A model generated the notes under the pieces. It worked only from the letters and a program-made list of their open reading frames with translations. It ran no database searches and had not been told where the DNA came from. Shown piece after piece: positions 50,780 through 59,966 of a DNA stretch of 64,000 nt (positions are counted from its first letter, which is position 1; the number at the start of each line of letters is the position of its first letter). The position numbers and the translations under genes were made by a program. The stretch covers positions 49,748-113,747 of the forward strand of contig CAMORK010000002.1 in the NCBI GenBank assembly GCA_946623755.1, read 5' to 3'. Origin of the DNA: an uncultured Butyrivibrio sp. (lineage in GTDB: Bacteria; Bacillota; Clostridia; Lachnospirales; Lachnospiraceae).

Positions 50780-52348
50780 TTATTCCTCCATCTGATGCCA
50801 ATATTTTCCGTCCGTGATCCTGTAGCCGACCGCTTCCATCAGATGTATCTGTCTGATTTCCTCACAGCCATCAATGTCTGCAATAGTCCGGGCCACGCGA
50901 AGGATCTTGTGATAAGCCCTTGCACTGAGTTCCATGCTGCAGAATGCATTTTCAAGATATGCCTGCTCTTTGGGTCCCAGCGCACAATACTTCTCTATAT
51001 CTTTTGGTGTCATTTCCGAATTGAACTTAATTGAAGTTCCTTCAAATCTCTTTTCCTGTATCTTTCTGGCTTCCAAAACTCTTTTTCTGATACTGCGGCT
51101 GCTTTCATTGGCATTTTTATTCTTCACCGCCAGATCGGCAATGTCGATTCTTGGCGCCTCTACACAAATATCGACTCTGTCTAATATAGGACCGGATATA
51201 TGACCCAAATACCTCTTTATGTCGGCCGGTGTGCACTTACACTTGTTTCTGTCGGGATAATATCCGCATGGGCACGGGTTCAAAGCCCCCACAAGCTGAA
51301 AATCTGCCGGATATGTATATGTCCCCCTGTTTCTTACGATATGGATGTTGCGATCCTCTAAAGGCTGGCGAAGCAGATCCAGCTTGGCTCTCGGAAATTC
51401 AGGCATCTCATCCAGAAAAAGAACTCCTCTGTGAGCCAGAGATATAATACCCGGTCGGGGAGTCGCCCCTCCCCCAACAAGAGCCGTCTCGGTAACAAGA
51501 TGATGAGTACTCATGAAAGGTCTTTTAGTAATAAGAGCCTCTTCATCCGAAAGCATTCCCGCCACCGAATAAATAGTTGAAACTTCAAGGCTCTCCTCCA
51601 GAGACAGAGGCGGTAGTATTGTGGGAATTCTTTTGGCTACCATGCTCTTCCCCGCTCCCGGCGGGCCTATCAGCATGATATGATGAAAACCAGCAGCAGC
51701 TATTTCAGCAGCTCTCTTAACTGCTGCCTGCCCGTTGATGTCTGCAAAATCCAAGGTTTCATCCAGATATTCCGCATCCTCAAACATCTTTTTAACATCC
51801 ACATGAGCAGGCGTTATGAGCTTATCTCTCTCTTCAACCGGCGCGTTGAGATACTGTGCAGCTTCTTGCAGAGAGCTGACTCCGATAATCTTAATACCTT
51901 CTACCACGGCACCTTCTTTGGCATTGCACTCCGGAAGAACGACAAGCTTATATCCCATTTCTTTCGCCCTTGTGACTATTGGCAGTATCCCCTTTACCGC
52001 CTTTACATCGCCGTCAAGACCAAGCTCTCCAAGAACTACCGTGTCTTTTAACGAATCAGCGCCTATTTCGCCCATGGCAGCCATTATGCCGACAGCTATA
52101 GGCAGATCCACCACTACGCCACTCTTTCTAATATCCGCAGGGGACAGATTGATGGTTATCTTTGACGGTGGGATCTTTGTACCGGCGTTTCTGAGCGCAA
52201 CCTTAACGCGTTCTCCGGCTTCCCGGACATCTCCGCTCATAAAGCCAACCATGTTAAAACTTGGAAGTCCGTCACTGACATCAACCTCTACCTGCATAAG
52301 GTAGGACGCAATGCCACCAACAGCTCCCGATGTTACTGAACTGAACAT
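50780..52348 (-). CDS. comM: ComM/YifB family Mg-chelatase-like AAA+ ATPase
   Basis: 522-residue hexameric helicase that promotes branch migration during transformation. An N-terminal Lon-protease-like domain (about 1-165) precedes the AAA+ module with Walker A GPPGAGKSMVAKR and Walker B VLFLDEMPEF, a zinc-like CPCGYYPDRNKCKC stretch and an arginine finger region SGPILDRVDI. ATG with AGAGGA upstream. Forms the common comM-dprA pair. Confidence 0.95.
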   Translation of the reverse strand: MFSSVTSGAVGGIASYLMQVEVDVSDGLPSFNMVGFMSGDVREAGERVKVALRNAGTKIPPSKITINLSPADIRKSGVVVDLPIAVGIMAAMGEIGADSLKDTVVLGELGLDGDVKAVKGILPIVTRAKEMGYKLVVLPECNAKEGAVVEGIKIIGVSSLQEAAQYLNAPVEERDKLITPAHVDVKKMFEDAEYLDETLDFADINGQAAVKRAAEIAAAGFHHIMLIGPPGAGKSMVAKRIPTILPPLSLEESLEVSTIYSVAGMLSDEEALITKRPFMSTHHLVTETALVGGGATPRPGIISLAHRGVLFLDEMPEFPRAKLDLLRQPLEDRNIHIVRNRGTYTYPADFQLVGALNPCPCGYYPDRNKCKCTPADIKRYLGHISGPILDRVDICVEAPRIDIADLAVKNKNANESSRSIRKRVLEARKIQEKRFEGTSIKFNSEMTPKDIEKYCALGPKEQAYLENAFCSMELSARAYHKILRVARTIADIDGCEEIRQIHLMEAVGYRITDGKYWHQMEE

Positions 52349-52420
52349 TAAATTTCCTCTTTTCTACAAATAATGGGATTCCCTTGTAGACAAACACAGA
52401 AATATAAGAATTTTAGATAT

Positions 52421-52455
52421 AAAAAAATCGACCTGCTGATTATACAACAGGTTGA
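52421..52455 (-). terminator. Intrinsic terminator of pilT
   Basis: On the minus strand TCAACCTGTTG pairs with CAGCAGGTCGA (52428-52455), followed by TTTTTTTATA. It ends the HD-protein/pilT transcript before comM. Confidence 0.9.
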
Positions 52456-52503
52456 CCTCAAAAATCTTTAAGATTTTCTTAAGATTGAAAAATTTTCTGT
52501 TTT

Positions 52504-53565
52504 TTATCTGAGCATCTTGTTTTGCATGGTGTCAGGATCCTGTGCAAAAGTAAGCGCAGCCTCACGTCCGATCTTCTGGGCTCTGTAAAGATCAAGGATT
52601 GCATCATCCATTGTGATCATTCCCTGCTTTCTGTAAGTCTGCATGTAAGTGATGAGCTGATGGCTCTTTCCTTCACGGATAAGGTTTCTTACAGCACTGT
52701 TGATATGAAGCACCTCAAAAGCTGCGATTCTGGATACGCCATCATTCATTGGGATCAGCTGCTGTGATACGATAGCCTCAAGTACACCTGCCAGCTGGAT
52801 CCTTACCTGTTGCTGCTGATGCGACGGAAATACATCTATAAGTCTGTCAACGGTATTGGAAGCTCCTATCGTATGAACTGTTGAAAGAACCAGATGGCCG
52901 GTCTCAGCCGCAGTAATGGCTGTACTGATTGTCTCAAGGTCTCTCATCTCGCCAACAAGGATAACATCAGGATCCTCACGAAGTGCTGCGCGAAGGGCAC
53001 TGGCATAATTGTTTGAATCAGTGCCAATCTCACGCTGATTAACAATTGACATATTGTGCTGATATGTAAACTCAATGGGGTCTTCCAGCGTGATGACATG
53101 AGCCTCCCTGTGGGAGTTTATCATATCAATGATAGATGCCAGAGTTGTAGACTTTCCGCTTCCGGTAGGTCCTGTAACCAGCACCAGTCCCCTCTTTTTC
53201 TGATAGAGGTCTATTACCGAATCCGGAATTCCAAGGCTCTCTGCCGATGGTATCTGCGTTGCAACAACTCTGAAGGCCATAGCGGTAGAGCCTCTCTGCT
53301 TGAAGACATTTAACCTGTATCTTCCAACCTGAGGAATGGAAAAAGACATATCAAGCTGCCCCTTATCATCAAGGACTGCCCTCTGCTTTTCTGTCATGAT
53401 CTCCTCAGCTATTGCTGCTGTATCCTTAGGAAGCATCTTGCCATACTCATCCATGGTAATCAGCTTGCCGTTGACTCTCATCTTGGGAGGAATACCGACG
53501 GTGATATGTACGTCAGATGCTCCTTCATCTTTTGCCTTTTGCAGAATATCAGTAATCTGTGACAT
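52504..53565 (-). CDS. pilT: Type IV pilus retraction ATPase PilT
   Basis: 353-residue hexameric ATPase. N-terminal PAS-like domain (SDVHITVGIPPKMR), Walker A GPTGSGKSTT, Asp box TLEDPIEF, Walker B ILVGEMRD, His box HLVLSTVHT, and the C-terminal AVRNLIREGK motif needed for retraction. Normal length. No other pilus genes are in the window. It lies 9 bp after an HD-GYP-like gene and shares its transcript, a possible link between c-di-GMP signalling and twitching. Confidence 0.95.
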   Translation of the reverse strand: MSQITDILQKAKDEGASDVHITVGIPPKMRVNGKLITMDEYGKMLPKDTAAIAEEIMTEKQRAVLDDKGQLDMSFSIPQVGRYRLNVFKQRGSTAMAFRVVATQIPSAESLGIPDSVIDLYQKKRGLVLVTGPTGSGKSTTLASIIDMINSHREAHVITLEDPIEFTYQHNMSIVNQREIGTDSNNYASALRAALREDPDVILVGEMRDLETISTAITAAETGHLVLSTVHTIGASNTVDRLIDVFPSHQQQQVRIQLAGVLEAIVSQQLIPMNDGVSRIAAFEVLHINSAVRNLIREGKSHQLITYMQTYRKQGMITMDDAILDLYRAQKIGREAALTFAQDPDTMQNKMLR

Positions 53566-53574
53566 AAACTCTCC

Positions 53575-54696
53575 TTATACGTATTCCGGTTCCTCCACCG
53601 TAATACCCAAAGCCTTCATTCTGGATGTATCCATGATACATCTGTTGTCCATAGTCTTCATGATATCAACAATTTCAAGGTCACCGTAGGCTCTTCTGTT
53701 TGACAGGTCAATGATGGAATTGTCTCTGAAACTTAATACTGTTGGTCTTAAGAAATCATCATCATTGGTTCTTATTACCAGCGCCTTCTCTCCGGTATTA
53801 AGCTCTACGCTGATTCCCGGGATCAGAATATTGAGTGAATTTATCAATCCGTTTACAACCTTCGGATCAAAGACATCGCTTCTGTGCATCATCTTTCTGA
53901 TGACCATAACCTCCGATACCGGAGAATCATCAATTCTAACAGCTGTTTCCTTGTCAAAGATTCCCGCAACCACAAGAACCTTGGCCGCAGTCAGCGTTTT
54001 CTGGTTCTGTATGGGCTCATTGTTCCAATAATCAAGCAGTATTCTTCTGGCCTGATTGCATGCTCTCTTGATGTTTGGCTGAGAAGAAAAAGCTTCATCG
54101 ATTATTGGATACCCCTGAACCTCATGGCCGTCAATGATTGATCTCTCCTCCTCTGTTGTCTGCAGCTTGGACTGAAGCTCAACAGGAAGTGTAAGCTTAC
54201 CTATGTCGTGTATTACAGCTGCCATAACCGCTTCATTCTGCTCCGAGAGAGGAACATTCATGGTGTGTGTTATCATGGCCGCAAGTATGGCCACATTAAG
54301 AGAATGCTTGTAAATATAATCATCCGCGCTTCTTAGGGATTGCTGGAATGTTATCTTTTTCTTGAGGTTTCCGTAATTCTTAATTATCTGTGCACAAATA
54401 TTCGGGAACTTTTCCTGCTTATGGTTCTTGATGATTCTGGCATATTCATCCATGATCTCGTTGTACATGACAGTCTGGAAACGCTCAAATTCCAGATCGT
54501 CCTGAGTCATTGGAGGAACAGGCTCAGCAGGCTCTAAGATAAAAAGACCAATAAGACCGAAGCTCTTGATATTCTCAATGCTCTGCATATCCTTCAGCAC
54601 AGTAGCACGATCATACAAAAGAACACCCTTCTTACTGTATATGGGTTTCGCAAGGCGCATACCCGGCTTAAGCTCTTCACATTTTATGAATTTCAT
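53575..54696 (-). CDS. HD-domain protein, degenerate HD-GYP type
   Basis: 373 residues. An N-terminal domain (1-90, with LKPGMRLAKPIYSKKG) resembles the regulatory module of clostridial HD-GYP proteins. The HD core has KHSLNVAILAAMI, AAVIHDIGKLTLP and IDGHEVQGYPII. The HHE...GYP signature expected after it is absent: the stretch reads NQARRILLDYWNNEP. It may thus be a metal-dependent hydrolase with changed specificity or an inactive c-di-GMP effector. It has a good promoter (54755-54783) and is followed at 9 bp by pilT. Confidence 0.87.
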   Translation of the reverse strand: MKFIKCEELKPGMRLAKPIYSKKGVLLYDRATVLKDMQSIENIKSFGLIGLFILEPAEPVPPMTQDDLEFERFQTVMYNEIMDEYARIIKNHKQEKFPNICAQIIKNYGNLKKKITFQQSLRSADDYIYKHSLNVAILAAMITHTMNVPLSEQNEAVMAAVIHDIGKLTLPVELQSKLQTTEEERSIIDGHEVQGYPIIDEAFSSQPNIKRACNQARRILLDYWNNEPIQNQKTLTAAKVLVVAGIFDKETAVRIDDSPVSEVMVIRKMMHRSDVFDPKVVNGLINSLNILIPGISVELNTGEKALVIRTNDDDFLRPTVLSFRDNSIIDLSNRRAYGDLEIVDIMKTMDNRCIMDTSRMKALGITVEEPEYV

Positions 54697-54754
54697 CCTG
54701 TTTGCTCCGTTTAATGAAGTTGGCTTTTAAACAATATAAACTTACTCATAATTA

Positions 54755-54783
54755 ATTATCATGCTAATTCGCCAAAAAATCAA
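54755..54783 (-). promoter_or_regulatory. Promoter of the HD-protein/pilT transcript
   Basis: TTGATT (54778-54783) and GATAAT (54755-54760) on the minus strand with a 17-bp spacer, 58 bp before the HD-protein ATG. The duplicated word TTTGGCGA occurs around the -35. Confidence 0.6.
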
Positions 54784-54811
54784 TTAAATATCGCCAAAAC
54801 AGAGATTATAT

Positions 54812-55405
54812 TCAGGTCAGCTCATCAAGGGTACTGCCATAGGATGCAAGGAACTCGTTTACAAAATCCAGAACCTCCGGAAGTTCCTGATACAACCCCC
54901 TTATAGACTTGCCCGTACTTTCTTTTGCAGTTCTGAATTCCGAGTTGCCCGCGTTGGTCTCACCGATGCACTTAATAAGAGCAGACAGCTTATCTGCAGC
55001 TTTGACAAGTTTTCTCATGTATCGCTCTTCTTCTGTGTCTGCAGGTCTGAAGATTTCTTCAAAGGATGGGCGCAGATCATCGGGGAGTTTCTCCAAAAGT
55101 TTATCGTCGGCGATAGCCTCAACCTCTTTATAGGCGTGCTTTAAGTCAGCATTAAAGTATTTAACGGGGGTAGGCATATCTCCTGTGATGATCTCTGATG
55201 CATCGTGATAAAGACCTATAAGCGCAGCCTTGTTGGCATCAAGATTTCTGCCGTATCTCACATTGCCTATAGTACAGAGTGCATGGGCTATCATGGCAAC
55301 CTCCATGGAATGTTCGCAAAGATTCTCTTCTCTGGTATTTCTCATAAGCGCCCAGCGATTTATGTATTTCATTCTTGATATAAGTGCAAAAAAGTTATAG
55401 TTCAT
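54812..55405 (-). CDS. YfbR-like HD-domain 5'-deoxynucleotidase
   Basis: 197-residue HD-superfamily phosphohydrolase. The N-terminus SRMKYINRWALMRNTREENLCEHS carries the first metal His; GLYHDASEIITGDMPTPVKY supplies HD and the adjacent acidic residue. YfbR hydrolyses deoxyribonucleoside 5'-monophosphates; the close N-terminal match supports that role. It lies 46 bp downstream of the hemW stop. Confidence 0.9.
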   Translation of the reverse strand: MNYNFFALISRMKYINRWALMRNTREENLCEHSMEVAMIAHALCTIGNVRYGRNLDANKAALIGLYHDASEIITGDMPTPVKYFNADLKHAYKEVEAIADDKLLEKLPDDLRPSFEEIFRPADTEEERYMRKLVKAADKLSALIKCIGETNAGNSEFRTAKESTGKSIRGLYQELPEVLDFVNEFLASYGSTLDELT

Positions 55406-55451
55406 AGTAATCCCCCTCCATACCCTTTCATAGTGGTAAAGCTAATATCCA

Positions 55452-56627
55452 TTATAGCAAAAAATCTGCCATGACTGTGTTACTGACATCGAGACCTTTA
55501 TCGGTAAGACGAAGGTATTTTTTGTCCCCCGCCGAATGCTCCAAAAGTCCGATCTTTTGGTATTTATCTATTACTTCTCCGTAAACCTCTGAGATATCTT
55601 TTCCGAAGATTTCCTTAAAACAATCAAGACTTACGCCCTGTACCAGGCGAAGCCCAAGAAACATGAATTCTTCCATCTGTGCCTGAACACTGAGCTTTTC
55701 AACATTTTCCCGTATTTTGTCAAAAGAGCTTTCTAAAGCACTCAGCTCTTTTACATAGCCTCTTATGTCCCTTGTATTACTCCATCGAACATTCCTCACC
55801 ATGGATGCGGCACCTATACCAAGCCCAAGATAATCCCCTCTTGCCCAGTAAACCTTGTTGTGGCGGCACTCATATTTCTCATCATTCTCCGGTCCCAGAG
55901 CATAATTGGATATCTCATACCTGTGATATCCGCATTCTTTGAGCATTCTTTTTGTTTCGTGATACATGGTTCTGTCCGAATCCTCATCCGGAAGATCAAG
56001 CTCCATGTCGTAGAACGGAGTTCCCTCCTCAATGATCAGGCTGTAGGCTGAAATATGCTCAGGTTTAAGATCAAGAACCTTACTCAGAGTTTCCCTGTAC
56101 GAATCAAGGCTCTGACCCGGAAGAGCGCTCATAACATCCACATTGATATTGTTAAAGCCTGCATCTCTGGCATTATTATAGGTCTCAAAAAATAAACTGC
56201 TGTTGTGGAGTCTTCCCAGAATTTTAAGCTCATCATCACTTAAGGATTGGCAGCCGATACTGAGTCTGTTAAAGCCTGCTTCGCGATAGGAAAAGAGCTT
56301 ATCCCTCATGGCAGATGCGGGATTGACCTCTATGCTGATCTCAGCGTCATCGCTTACGTCAAACTCAGCCTTTATCATCTCAAGCAATCTGCAAACTCTT
56401 TTTTCATCTGCAAAAGAAGGAGTTCCGCCTCCGAAGAATATAGTGACAACCGTCATGTCTTTATACTCTTCTGCAGATTTCGATATCTCTTTTTCCAGAG
56501 CATCAAAGTATTTATCCATCAGCTCTTTTTCTGCATTAAAAGAGAGGAAGTCGCAATAATTGCACTTCCTCGCACAAAACGGTATGTGTATATATAAAGA
56601 CAAAGTCTTTAGCGGCATACTAATCAT
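55452..56627 (-). CDS. hemW: HemW radical-SAM heme chaperone (HemN-like)
   Basis: 391 residues. Radical-SAM cluster CARKCNYCDF near residue 20, IFFGGGTPS, EVNPAS, RLSIGCQSLSDDELKILGRLH and the C-terminal HemN domain (MEEFMFLGLRLVQGV). HemW inserts heme in respiratory proteins rather than acting as coproporphyrinogen oxidase. The frame opens with TTG at 56639; ATG 56627, with GGGGA 5 bp upstream, is chosen. It follows lepA within 12 bp, the usual Firmicute order. Confidence 0.93.
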   Translation of the reverse strand: MISMPLKTLSLYIHIPFCARKCNYCDFLSFNAEKELMDKYFDALEKEISKSAEEYKDMTVVTIFFGGGTPSFADEKRVCRLLEMIKAEFDVSDDAEISIEVNPASAMRDKLFSYREAGFNRLSIGCQSLSDDELKILGRLHNSSLFFETYNNARDAGFNNINVDVMSALPGQSLDSYRETLSKVLDLKPEHISAYSLIIEEGTPFYDMELDLPDEDSDRTMYHETKRMLKECGYHRYEISNYALGPENDEKYECRHNKVYWARGDYLGLGIGAASMVRNVRWSNTRDIRGYVKELSALESSFDKIRENVEKLSVQAQMEEFMFLGLRLVQGVSLDCFKEIFGKDISEVYGEVIDKYQKIGLLEHSAGDKKYLRLTDKGLDVSNTVMADFLL

Positions 56628-56639
56628 ATGTATCCCCAA

Positions 56640-58448
56640 TCAGTCTACGTTATCCAGCTTAAGGACACTAAGGAATGCGGACTGCGGAACTTCTACATTT
56701 CCTATCTGACGCATCTTTTTCTTGCCTTCCTTCTGCTTCTCAAGAAGTTTCTTCTTACGGGTTATATCACCGCCGTAGCACTTGGCAAGGACGTCCTTCC
56801 TGTAGGCCTTGACTGTCTCACGGGCAATAACCTTGCCACCCACAGATGCCTGAATAGGTATCTCAAACAGATGCCTTGGAATCTCCTCTTTGAGCTTCTC
56901 ACACATCTTACGGCCGCGCTCATAGGCTCCGTCCTTGTGAACGATAAAGGACAGTGCGTCAACCTCTTCTCTGTTGATGAGGATATCAAGCTTAACAAGA
57001 TCTGACTTCTCATAGCCCTTTAGTTCATAATCAAATGATGCATAACCTCTGGACCTTGATTTAAGTGCATCAAAGAAATCGTAAATGATCTCGTTAAGCG
57101 GAAGCTCATACTTAAGTATTGCCCTTGTCTGCTCTATGTAATCGGTGCTCAGGTACTTGCCTCGTCTCTCCTGGCAAAGCTGCATGATAGCACCGACATA
57201 GTCTGTTGTAACCATGATCTCGCCGTTAACTATAGGCTCTTCCATGAAATCTATCTCTGATGGATCAGGAAGGTTTGTAGGGTTGGTCAGGTCAAACACT
57301 TCTCCGTCCGTCTTGTGAACCTTGTAGACAACGGAAGGTGCCGTAGTAACAAGGTTTAAGTCATATTCTCTCTCAAGTCTCTCCTGCACAACCTCAAGGT
57401 GAAGAAGTCCAAGGAAGCCGGCTCTGAATCCAAATCCGAGAGCCTGTGATGTCTCAGGTTCATAGAAAAGAGATGCATCATTAAGCTGCAATTTCTCCAG
57501 AGCGTCACGCAGATCCGAATAGTGAGCAGAGTCTGCAGGGTAAAGTCCGCAGTAAACCATGGGCATAACCTTCTTGTATCCCGGAAGCGCCTCCGCACAT
57601 GGCTTTGCAGAATCGGTAACGGTATCACCGACGCGTGTATCCTGAATATTCTTAATGGATGCAGTGAAGTATCCAACTTCTCCGGCTGTCAGCTCATCAC
57701 TTGGAACAAAGCTGCCCGGGGCAAAATATCCAACCTCAACAACCTCTGCCTCGGCTCCTGTTGCCATGAAGCGGACCTTCATTCCTTTTCTTACAACGCC
57801 GTCCTTAACTCTTACAAATACGATAACTCCCCTGTAGGAATCATAAATACTGTCAAAAATAAGTGCCTTGAGCGGAGCTGATGCATCGCCCTGCGGTGCA
57901 GGGATCTTGTGAACTACAGCCTCTAATACTTCCTCGATTCCGATGCCGTTCTTGGCAGAAATAAGAGGCGCATCCTGAGCCTCAATTCCGATGACATCCT
58001 CAATCTCATCCTTGGCTTCCTGAGGCATTGCGCTGGGAAGGTCAATCTTGTTGATAACAGGAAATACATCAAGGTCATGATCCAGAGCCATATATACATT
58101 GGCAAGAGTCTGAGCCTCGACACCCTGAGTTGCATCAACTACAAGGATTGCACCGTCACACGCTGCAAGAGACCTTGAAACCTCATACCCAAAGTCTACA
58201 TGACCGGGAGTATCGATCATGTTAAAGGTATATTCCTGCCCGTCCCTTGCCTTATAGATCATTCTTACAGCCTGGGACTTGATGGTGATACCTCTTTCTC
58301 TTTCTATGTCCATGTTGTCCAGGACCTGGTTCTGCATTTCTCTTAAAGTGAGAACACCGGTTTTCTCGATCATACGGTCTGCCAGTGTAGACTTACCATG
58401 GTCAATATGGGCAACAATACAAAAATTTCTTATCTTACTCTGATCCAC
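56640..58448 (-). CDS. lepA: Elongation factor 4 (LepA)
   Basis: 602-residue ribosomal GTPase that back-translocates or assists 30S biogenesis. G1 [10 protein letters not shown]2/G3 [10 protein letters not shown] and [12 protein letters not shown]4 NKIDLP, then EF-G-like domains and the unique C-terminal domain with [20 protein letters not shown] in the last 45 residues. The start is GTG with AGAGGA 7 bp upstream. Divergent from rpsT; the spore protease gene gpr that often lies between them is absent. Confidence 0.97.
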   Translation of the reverse strand: MDQSKIRNFCIVAHIDHGKSTLADRMIEKTGVLTLREMQNQVLDNMDIERERGITIKSQAVRMIYKARDGQEYTFNMIDTPGHVDFGYEVSRSLAACDGAILVVDATQGVEAQTLANVYMALDHDLDVFPVINKIDLPSAMPQEAKDEIEDVIGIEAQDAPLISAKNGIGIEEVLEAVVHKIPAPQGDASAPLKALIFDSIYDSYRGVIVFVRVKDGVVRKGMKVRFMATGAEAEVVEVGYFAPGSFVPSDELTAGEVGYFTASIKNIQDTRVGDTVTDSAKPCAEALPGYKKVMPMVYCGLYPADSAHYSDLRDALEKLQLNDASLFYEPETSQALGFGFRAGFLGLLHLEVVQERLEREYDLNLVTTAPSVVYKVHKTDGEVFDLTNPTNLPDPSEIDFMEEPIVNGEIMVTTDYVGAIMQLCQERRGKYLSTDYIEQTRAILKYELPLNEIIYDFFDALKSRSRGYASFDYELKGYEKSDLVKLDILINREEVDALSFIVHKDGAYERGRKMCEKLKEEIPRHLFEIPIQASVGGKVIARETVKAYRKDVLAKCYGGDITRKKKLLEKQKEGKKKMRQIGNVEVPQSAFLSVLKLDNVD

Positions 58449-58509
58449 AATTAATTCCTCTGTATGCTATTTAATAAATCTCGTACGCTGAATTATAACA
58501 TAAATTCTA

Positions 58510-58538
58510 TTGACATCGCCATCATTTTCAACTAAAAT
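58510..58538 (+). promoter_or_regulatory. Promoter of rpsT
   Basis: TTGACA (58510-58515) and TAAAAT (58533-58538) with a 17-bp spacer, about 90 bp before the rpsT start. The leader (58545-58635) might serve S20 autoregulation; no clear structure was identified. GGAGG precedes the ATG at the right distance. Confidence 0.7.
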
Positions 58539-58635
58539 ATTTCTACGTATGTGGCATTAACTGTCCGTGTCCGGCTTAATGCACACACGAACTTTTATAT
58601 ACAAACTATTACATTGATTAATATCGGAGGTAATT

Positions 58636-58899
58636 ATGGCTAATATCAAATCTGCCAAGAAGAGAGTTTTAGTTAACGAGAAGAAGGCTGCACAGAACCA
58701 GATGATCAAGTCAGCTGTTAAGACAGAAATCAAGAAGGTTAGAGCTGCTGTTGAGGCCGGTAACAAGGAAGAGGCTGCCAAGGCACTTCTTGCTGCTACA
58801 TCAGCAATCGACAAGGCTGAGTCAAAGGGCGTTATCAAGAAGAACACAGCTTCAAGAAAAGTTTCAAGACTTGCTCTTGCTGTTAACAAGCTTTCATAA
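58636..58899 (+). CDS. rpsT: 30S ribosomal protein S20
   Basis: 87-residue basic, helical protein that binds the 5' domain of 16S rRNA. The start MANIKSAKKRVLVNEKKAAQN is read in two parts, the core ends KNTASRKVSRLALAVNKL. GGAGGT 5 bp upstream of the ATG. Codon use is strongly biased (AAG, CTT, GCT), as in highly expressed genes. Followed by a strong terminator. Confidence 0.98.
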   Translation: MANIKSAKKRVLVNEKKAAQNQMIKSAVKTEIKKVRAAVEAGNKEEAAKALLAATSAIDKAESKGVIKKNTASRKVSRLALAVNKLS

Positions 58900-58915
58900 T
58901 CATAACGATAAGAAA

Positions 58916-58954
58916 AGACCTTAAGCACGGCTGCTGCTTAAGGTCTTATTTTTT
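58916..58954. terminator. Terminator of rpsT
   Basis: AGACCTTAAGCA (58916-58927) pairs perfectly with TGCTTAAGGTCT (58935-58946), followed by TATTTTTTAT on the plus strand. It overlaps the end of the convergent membrane-protein gene and may serve both. Confidence 0.92.
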
Positions 58955-59951
58955 ATCTTTTTCTTCTTTTCTTGACCTTTTCCTTCACTTCCTCAAGGTT
59001 TCCCTTGTAGTTTTCAGAAGACATCGTAGGATTTCCCTCAATAGTACGTTCTCTGTACCACACAAAGAAATTCTTAACAGGTCCCGGTGTGAATCTCGCC
59101 ATGATAACTTTATATTTGGCATATAGTTCTAAAATCTCTTCTCTTGCATTTCCAACATAGGCTGCGGGATCAAGATTTATTTTTTCCCTGATGGTCTTAA
59201 AGGAATTCTCAAGTGAATCGCTAAGGCTGTCGAGTCTTACCGAAATACCTGAACCGATAGCACCTACAGTACTGCCTACTGTACTTCCGATGCCTCCGAT
59301 CCTGTCACCAATTCCATCAATCTTATCTTCGATACTCTCACGTACATCCTCGCCCTTAAAGGCAATAATGGCATCAAGCCTCTTCTGCATCCTGGCCATT
59401 TCACTCTTGGCTTTCTCCATGTACACAAGCACATCCTTAAGATCGAGAGCTGTCTTGAATGCAAGCATAAAGTCAGCACTGAACATTACCAGAACAACAG
59501 CAGTTGCAACGGTAACTATGTTATAAGGAATTGATAATACAATCCTTTCGATCGGGAGCTGCAGCCAGTGTGTAAAAACCACCGTACAAAGGCCCCAGGC
59601 CAGTGTTGATTCCAGCGAAATCCTCCCCTGGAAATGAATCTTTTTATGAGAATAATCCCAGTATCTGACTTTAAAAAGAGCTTCCATCACAACCGCAGTT
59701 ATGTACTCAAGAGCCGTTGCCCCGATACATCCGGAAACAAATACCAGAACAATATTTTCATAAAAAGGTTTGGATGCCAGCAGCATCATGATCCCGCCAC
59801 ATCCATACAACGGCAAAAAGGGTCCACGAATGAACCCTCTGTTTACAAAATGCCCTTCATGTACAGAGACATAAATCGTCTCAAATATCCAGCCAAAAAA
59901 GCTGTAAAAAAAGAACAGGAATAGCCACTGCATTGGCTGATAATTAAACAT
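58953..59951 (-). CDS. PF06541-type membrane protein (putative ABC-transporter type IV)
   Basis: 332 residues. Five to six N-terminal helices (1-165) include FFFYSFFGWIFETIY, RGFIRGPFLPLYGCGG and EYITAVVMEALFKVRYWDYS, diagnostic blocks of the CmpB/PF06541 family, read in parts. A cytoplasmic helical tail (170-332) contains a Gly/Ile repeat (IGDRIGGIGSTVGSTVGAIG) and a basic end KEKVKKRRKR. No transport function has been proven for the family. It is 15 bp after the second G3E-GTPase gene and likely in its operon. The ATG at 59951 has GGAG 6 bp upstream; a GTG precedes it. Confidence 0.88.
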   Translation of the reverse strand: MFNYQPMQWLFLFFFYSFFGWIFETIYVSVHEGHFVNRGFIRGPFLPLYGCGGIMMLLASKPFYENIVLVFVSGCIGATALEYITAVVMEALFKVRYWDYSHKKIHFQGRISLESTLAWGLCTVVFTHWLQLPIERIVLSIPYNIVTVATAVVLVMFSADFMLAFKTALDLKDVLVYMEKAKSEMARMQKRLDAIIAFKGEDVRESIEDKIDGIGDRIGGIGSTVGSTVGAIGSGISVRLDSLSDSLENSFKTIREKINLDPAAYVGNAREEILELYAKYKVIMARFTPGPVKNFFVWYRERTIEGNPTMSSENYKGNLEEVKEKVKKRRKR

Positions 59952-59966
59952 CACGTTCTCCTACGG

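Noticed and set aside
58545-58635. Structured S20 autoregulatory leader
   Set aside because: The leader is long enough, but no convincing stem or S20-binding mimic could be identified by eye.
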